64,000 nt of DNA from CBDIBC01 sp965276635 (GTDB taxonomy: Bacteria; Actinomycetota; Acidimicrobiia; Acidimicrobiales; Palsa-688). Numbering within the stretch: position 1 is the first letter of the stretch; every line of letters starts with the position of its first letter. Below are positions 61,206 through 64,000 of this stretch, one piece after another. Under the pieces are notes generated by a model, which did not search any database, was not told the DNA's origin, and saw nothing but the letters and a program-made list of their open reading frames with translations. Where the stretch lies: positions 1,302,001-1,366,000 of the forward strand of contig CBDIBC010000005.1 in NCBI GenBank assembly GCA_965276635.1, read 5' to 3'. A program made the position numbers and the translations under genes.

Positions 61206-62515
61206 TCGTCGCCCGCGGACGCAAGAGGGACAACCGCAAGGTCTACGACGTCCGTCTCCGCGACCCCAGCGGTCACATGTACACACGTACCTTCGCCAGC
61301 CGCCGGGAGGCCAAGGCGTTCGAGGCAGCGGAACAATCCGCCCGGGCCCGCGGGGCCTGGGTGGACCCGCGCCGCGCAGACACGCCCTTCTCCGAGGCCG
61401 CCACCGCGTGGCTGGACGCCAGCGCGCACAAGCGACCCTTGTCGGTGGCCAGGGATTACTCGATCGTCGCCAACCACCTCCTTCCGGTGCTCGGCATCCG
61501 CCCGCTGTCGTCGGTCGCACCGGCGGAGATACAGCGCCTGGTCAACACCTGGGCCGCGATCGCGGCGGCCAACACGGTCGTGCGCCAGTACGCCACGCTG
61601 CGGGCCATATTCACCCACGCCGTCAACACCGACATGCTCCTCCGATCGCCGTGCCGAGCTATCCGCCTCCCGCGCACCACGTCCCGCGAGTCACCCATCC
61701 TCACCACGAGCGACCTGGCTGCGCTGGCGGCGGTCATGCCTGGGCTCGAACCGATGCCGTATCTCGGCGGGGTGCTCGGCCTTCGATGGGCTGAGATCGC
61801 TGGCCTTCGGGTGGCCTCGCTCGACTTCCGTGAATCGACGGTCACCATCGACCGGCAATGGACGCGGGGCCCCGGCGGGATCATGGTGTCACAGGACCCG
61901 AAGTCTCGGGCCGGCCGGCGCACGCTGTCGGCGCCCAGCTGGCTTATGGCGATGCTGAGCGACCATATGGAGGCCCGCGGTCTGCGCGGCGTCGACCTCG
62001 ACGCGGTGCTCTTCGTCGGCCCCGACGGCAACCCGCTCCACTATTCCAACTGGCGTCAGAGGGTGTGGCTGCCGGCCATCGCTGCTGGGGGCCTAGCCGG
62101 GCTGAGGTTCCACGATCTTCGCCATACCGCCGGGACCGCTCTCGTCGCTGGAGGCGTCGACGTGAAGACCGCTCAGGTTCGCCTCGGCCACGCCAGCCCG
62201 CTGACCACGCTGCGGGTCTACGCCCAGGCCACCAGCCAGGCTGACCGGGACGCCGCCGGGCGGCTCGATGATCTGTTCCGGCCGGCGGATAGCAGCGTCG
62301 GAGCAGACGACGACAGGGCCGGCGCGAGCGGCGGGCGTGACCTCAGAACACACCTCTCGGCGGATGGCCACGGGTCGGTCCCGCGCGATGGATGCGCGAT
62401 AGTTAGCCTGAGAAATGAAGGAGGCGACCCCGAAGGATCGCCTGACCAGGACATTTCCAGTGGGGCTAGGTGGAATCGAACCACCGACCTCAGCATTATC
62501 AGTGCTGCGCTCTAA
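61202..62515 (+). CDS. int: Tyrosine integrase of element B
   Basis: Protein of 437 residues from ATG 61202 (a GTG at 61154 would add 16). The arm-binding start is RKRDNRKVYDVRLRDPSGHM; the core-binding domain ends near 150. Catalytic residues are Arg195 (LGLRWAEIAGL), His304-x-x-Arg307 (RFHDLRHTAG), His330 and Tyr340 (GHASPLTTLRVYAQ). All are present, so it should be active. The last 16 residues (GARWNRTTDLSIISAAL) are encoded by the antisense strand of tRNA-Ile, and its stop lies in the tRNA. Confidence 0.9.
   Translation: MIVARGRKRDNRKVYDVRLRDPSGHMYTRTFASRREAKAFEAAEQSARARGAWVDPRRADTPFSEAATAWLDASAHKRPLSVARDYSIVANHLLPVLGIRPLSSVAPAEIQRLVNTWAAIAAANTVVRQYATLRAIFTHAVNTDMLLRSPCRAIRLPRTTSRESPILTTSDLAALAAVMPGLEPMPYLGGVLGLRWAEIAGLRVASLDFRESTVTIDRQWTRGPGGIMVSQDPKSRAGRRTLSAPSWLMAMLSDHMEARGLRGVDLDAVLFVGPDGNPLHYSNWRQRVWLPAIAAGGLAGLRFHDLRHTAGTALVAGGVDVKTAQVRLGHASPLTTLRVYAQATSQADRDAAGRLDDLFRPADSSVGADDDRAGASGGRDLRTHLSADGHGSVPRDGCAIVSLRNEGGDPEGSPDQDISSGARWNRTTDLSIISAAL
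62341..62459. promoter_or_regulatory. Right-end repeats of element B, inside the integrase 3' end
   Basis: GCGCGAT occurs at 62383-62389 and 62394-62400, matching in sequence, order and 11-base step the pair at the left end. The surrounding 22 bases are almost identical too (one difference). They are in direct orientation at both ends and lie about 60-100 bases inside the att cores, where arm-type integrase sites are expected. Confidence 0.6.
62460..62502 (-). repeat. att3: right end of element B within tRNA-Ile
   Basis: The third 43-base copy, part of the intact tRNA-Ile gene. Integration into the tRNA 3' end leaves the gene whole on the chromosome side and puts the partial copies (att1, att2) at the far ends. 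Confidence 0.93.
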
Positions 62516-62534
62516 CCGGCTGAGCTATAGCCCC
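62462..62534 (-). tRNA. tRNA-Ile (anticodon GAU)
   Basis: 73 bases, CCA not encoded. The acceptor stem GGGGCTA pairs perfectly with TAGCCCC. The D stem is GCTC/GAGC, the anticodon stem CAGCA/TGCTG with loop CTGATAA (anticodon GAT), and the T arm GGTGG-TTCGATT-CCACC. The position next to the gyrA/DUF3566 pair is common in Actinobacteria, where tRNA-Ile often follows gyrA. Confidence 0.97.
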
Positions 62535-62592
62535 GCAGTGCGGCCGAGACAACCTACCCGATGGGCGCGGAGGGATCGCAGCCGGCGCGGGT

Positions 62593-63651
62593 TCAGTCGG
62601 TCTCGGTGACGACGACGAGCTGCACGCCGCCGATGACGTCGCTGATGAGGTTGTAGAAGAGGGCGGCCAGGGTGTTGACCAGGATCCCGGCGATGGCGAC
62701 CACGATGCCGCCGCCGGCTCCGTAGAGGAGGACGGGCCCGGGGTGGAGCACGTAGGTCTTGAGGTCGAACAGCGTTCGCACCGACTTCTGGATGCTGACG
62801 ATCACCCCGAAGGCGCTGGCGATGTTCCACAGGATCACGCCGGCCACGACCAGGGCGAAGACCACCAGGAAGTAGAAGAGAGCCGAGACCTTGAAGACGG
62901 TCCACACGTCGACCCGGCGGACCAGCCGGCGCGACCGGGAGGTCCTGGGGATGTCGGCCCGGCGGGCCCGGCGCGACCGCCCCGGCTCGTCGATATCCTC
63001 GCCGCCCCTGACCCGGCCGGTGGAGGGCACGGACCGTGGTACCGGGCGCTCCAGCGGCGCACCGAAGGGTCGGGGACGCTCGACCGGCGCCACCGGCACC
63101 GCACCAACCGGCACCGCACCAACTGGGGCCCCACCAACCGGGGCCCCACCAGCCGGCACCCCACCCGTCGGCACCCCACCCGTCGGCACCCCACCCGTCG
63201 GCACCGCACCCGGCACGTCCGCACCAACCGGGGCCCCACCCGTCGGGGTCCCACCCGCCGGGACCCCACCAGCCGGCCCCGCAGAGGTCCCGACGCGCCG
63301 GCCGCCCGGTCCAGGCCAGCGCCCCGGGGTCGGGGGCGACGCAACGCCACGCTCGGCGTCGTCGGACGGCGCCGTCACCTCGGTCCGGTCGTCAGGAGGC
63401 TCGGGCAACGGAACGGCCGGCTCGTCGGCACGGGGGCGGAGGCGGACATTCGGCCGGGGCGGCGGCGGCTCCGGCAACGGCTCCTCACCGTCGCGGCGCC
63501 GGCGGCGGGGCGGCCGGAATGTGCGCACCGGCCGCTCGTCGTCGGAGAGGGGGGCGGGCGGAAGCGGATCGCTGGGCGACCCGTACCCGGCAGGCAGCGC
63601 CGAGTCCGCCTCGCTGGGGCCGGCCGCAGCTCGGCCCCCCCGTTCGTTCAT
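62593..63651 (-). CDS. DUF3566 membrane protein with Pro/Gly-rich repeats
   Basis: Protein of 352 residues. The C-terminal 120 residues form the DUF3566 domain with two helices (SALFYFLVVFALVVAGVILW and YGAGGGIVVAIAGILVNTLA). The first 230 residues are proline- and glycine-rich with PTGGVPTGGVPTGG-type repeats. The ATG at 63651 overlaps the gyrA stop (ATGA). In mycobacteria the equivalent gene downstream of gyrA encodes a protein linked to cell-wall growth at the septum; function here is inferred. Confidence 0.85.
   Translation of the reverse strand: MNERGGRAAAGPSEADSALPAGYGSPSDPLPPAPLSDDERPVRTFRPPRRRRRDGEEPLPEPPPPRPNVRLRPRADEPAVPLPEPPDDRTEVTAPSDDAERGVASPPTPGRWPGPGGRRVGTSAGPAGGVPAGGTPTGGAPVGADVPGAVPTGGVPTGGVPTGGVPAGGAPVGGAPVGAVPVGAVPVAPVERPRPFGAPLERPVPRSVPSTGRVRGGEDIDEPGRSRRARRADIPRTSRSRRLVRRVDVWTVFKVSALFYFLVVFALVVAGVILWNIASAFGVIVSIQKSVRTLFDLKTYVLHPGPVLLYGAGGGIVVAIAGILVNTLAALFYNLISDVIGGVQLVVVTETD
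63092..63285 (-). repeat. 15-base tandem repeats coding the Pro/Gly tract
   Basis: About a dozen 15-base units, such as CCACCCGTCGGCACC on the top strand, code for the five-residue repeat [P/V]xGG[V/A]. Some neighbouring copies are identical, so recent slippage is likely and the count probably varies between strains. Confidence 0.8.
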
Positions 63652-64000
63652 CAGCTGGTTTCCTCCACGAAGAGGACAGGAGCGACCGAGGCTACAACCT
63701 GGCCGGTCCCGAGACTGACCACCCGGACGCCGGTGGCGTCGCGACCTTGGCTGGAGATCTCCCGCACCGGCATCCGCACCATCACCCCGGCCGAGGAGAT
63801 GACGAGAATCTCGTCGTCCAGGCCCACCATGAAGGCGGCCACCACCATCCCCCGCTTGGCGGTCAGCCGGATGCCCTTGACGCCCAGCCCGCCGCGGTTC
63901 TGCGGGTGGAAGTGCTCCAGCTTGGTTCGCTTCCCGAACCCGGCGTCGGTGACGATGAGGATGCTGGTCTCGTCCCGGGCGATGTCGAGCGACACCACCT
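63651..64000 (-). CDS. gyrA: DNA gyrase subunit A, C-terminal part (partial)
   Basis: The last 116 residues of the GyrA beta-pinwheel that wraps DNA. Blades are visible as ILIVTDAGFGKRTKLEHF, QNRGGLGVKGIRLTAKRGMV (a GyrA-box-like blade) and EILVISSAGVMVRMPVREIS, then GVRVVSLGTGQVVASVAPV. The frame is open to the right edge, so most of the gene lies outside. The order gyrA, DUF3566, tRNA-Ile supports an actinobacterial chromosome. Confidence 0.93.
   Translation of the reverse strand, partial: VVSLDIARDETSILIVTDAGFGKRTKLEHFHPQNRGGLGVKGIRLTAKRGMVVAAFMVGLDDEILVISSAGVMVRMPVREISSQGRDATGVRVVSLGTGQVVASVAPVLFVEETS

Larger units (their letters stand above)
46159..62502. mobile_element. Integrative element B, 16.3 kb, with restriction-modification cargo
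   Basis: Bounded by att2 and att3. Excisionase and intact integrase lie at the right end against the tRNA. Cargo is an AAA ATPase and a type I R-M operon with two additional genes. Transfer genes are only a frameshifted coupling protein and a TraA-type helicase without its relaxase domain; no secretion genes are present. It can probably still excise but would need help to move. Confidence 0.88.

Overview
The window is high-GC DNA from an actinobacterium. It has a mycothione reductase, a WhiB regulator, a DUF3566 membrane protein overlapping gyrA, and a tRNA-Ile right after that pair. The class is not certain; Acidimicrobiia is possible but I cannot prove it.

Layout. 1-11.7 kb is mostly chromosomal: the start of hypF, a two-gene metal-transport operon (MgtE-N/CBS protein plus a divergent NRAMP), a DUF5655 protein with a prolyl aminopeptidase, a ribbon-helix-helix protein with a DNA methyltransferase, mtr and uppP. 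It is followed by a scarred stretch (frameshifted DsbA-like gene, DinB-like gene, possible IstB relic). 62.46-64 kb is chromosome again: intact tRNA-Ile(GAU), the DUF3566 gene and the 3' part of gyrA.

Between lie two integrative elements in tandem at the 3' end of the same tRNA-Ile. The last 41 bases of the tRNA occur three times in direct orientation (11,707, 46,161 and 62,462), giving att1, att2 and att3. Element A (11,705-46,201) has a degenerate nucleotidyltransferase/HEPN pair, an NmrA/LysR pair, a Tn3-family transposon with its own tyrosine recombinase, hicAB, whiB, an actinobacterial type IV secretion module (NlpC/P60, TrbL-like, SCO6880-like, VirB4-like), an opposite-strand cargo block, and then ArdC, a coupling protein, primase, excisionase and integrase. 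The cargo block (28.2-37.5 kb) holds two Asp-nucleophile hydrolases, a flavin reductase, a MOSC-ferredoxin reductase fusion, a DUF427 protein, an SDR, and a sigma/anti-sigma pair. Element B (46,159-62,502) has an AAA ATPase, a five-gene operon around a type I restriction-modification system, a coupling protein, a relaxase remnant with only the helicase part, an excisionase and an integrase.

Most mobility genes of element A are broken by frameshifts or a stop, including its integrase, the VirB4-like ATPase, the TrbL-like protein, the primase and the Tn3 transposase. The eight cargo genes are all open. This suggests an element losing mobility while its cargo is kept. The most novel-looking parts are the restriction operon, whose HsdR carries a C-terminal Schlafen/AlbA-type domain and which continues into two extra genes (one with a D...ExK nuclease-like motif), and an 18-bp hairpin that buries the Shine-Dalgarno of the ArdC gene, with a related hairpin 4 kb downstream.
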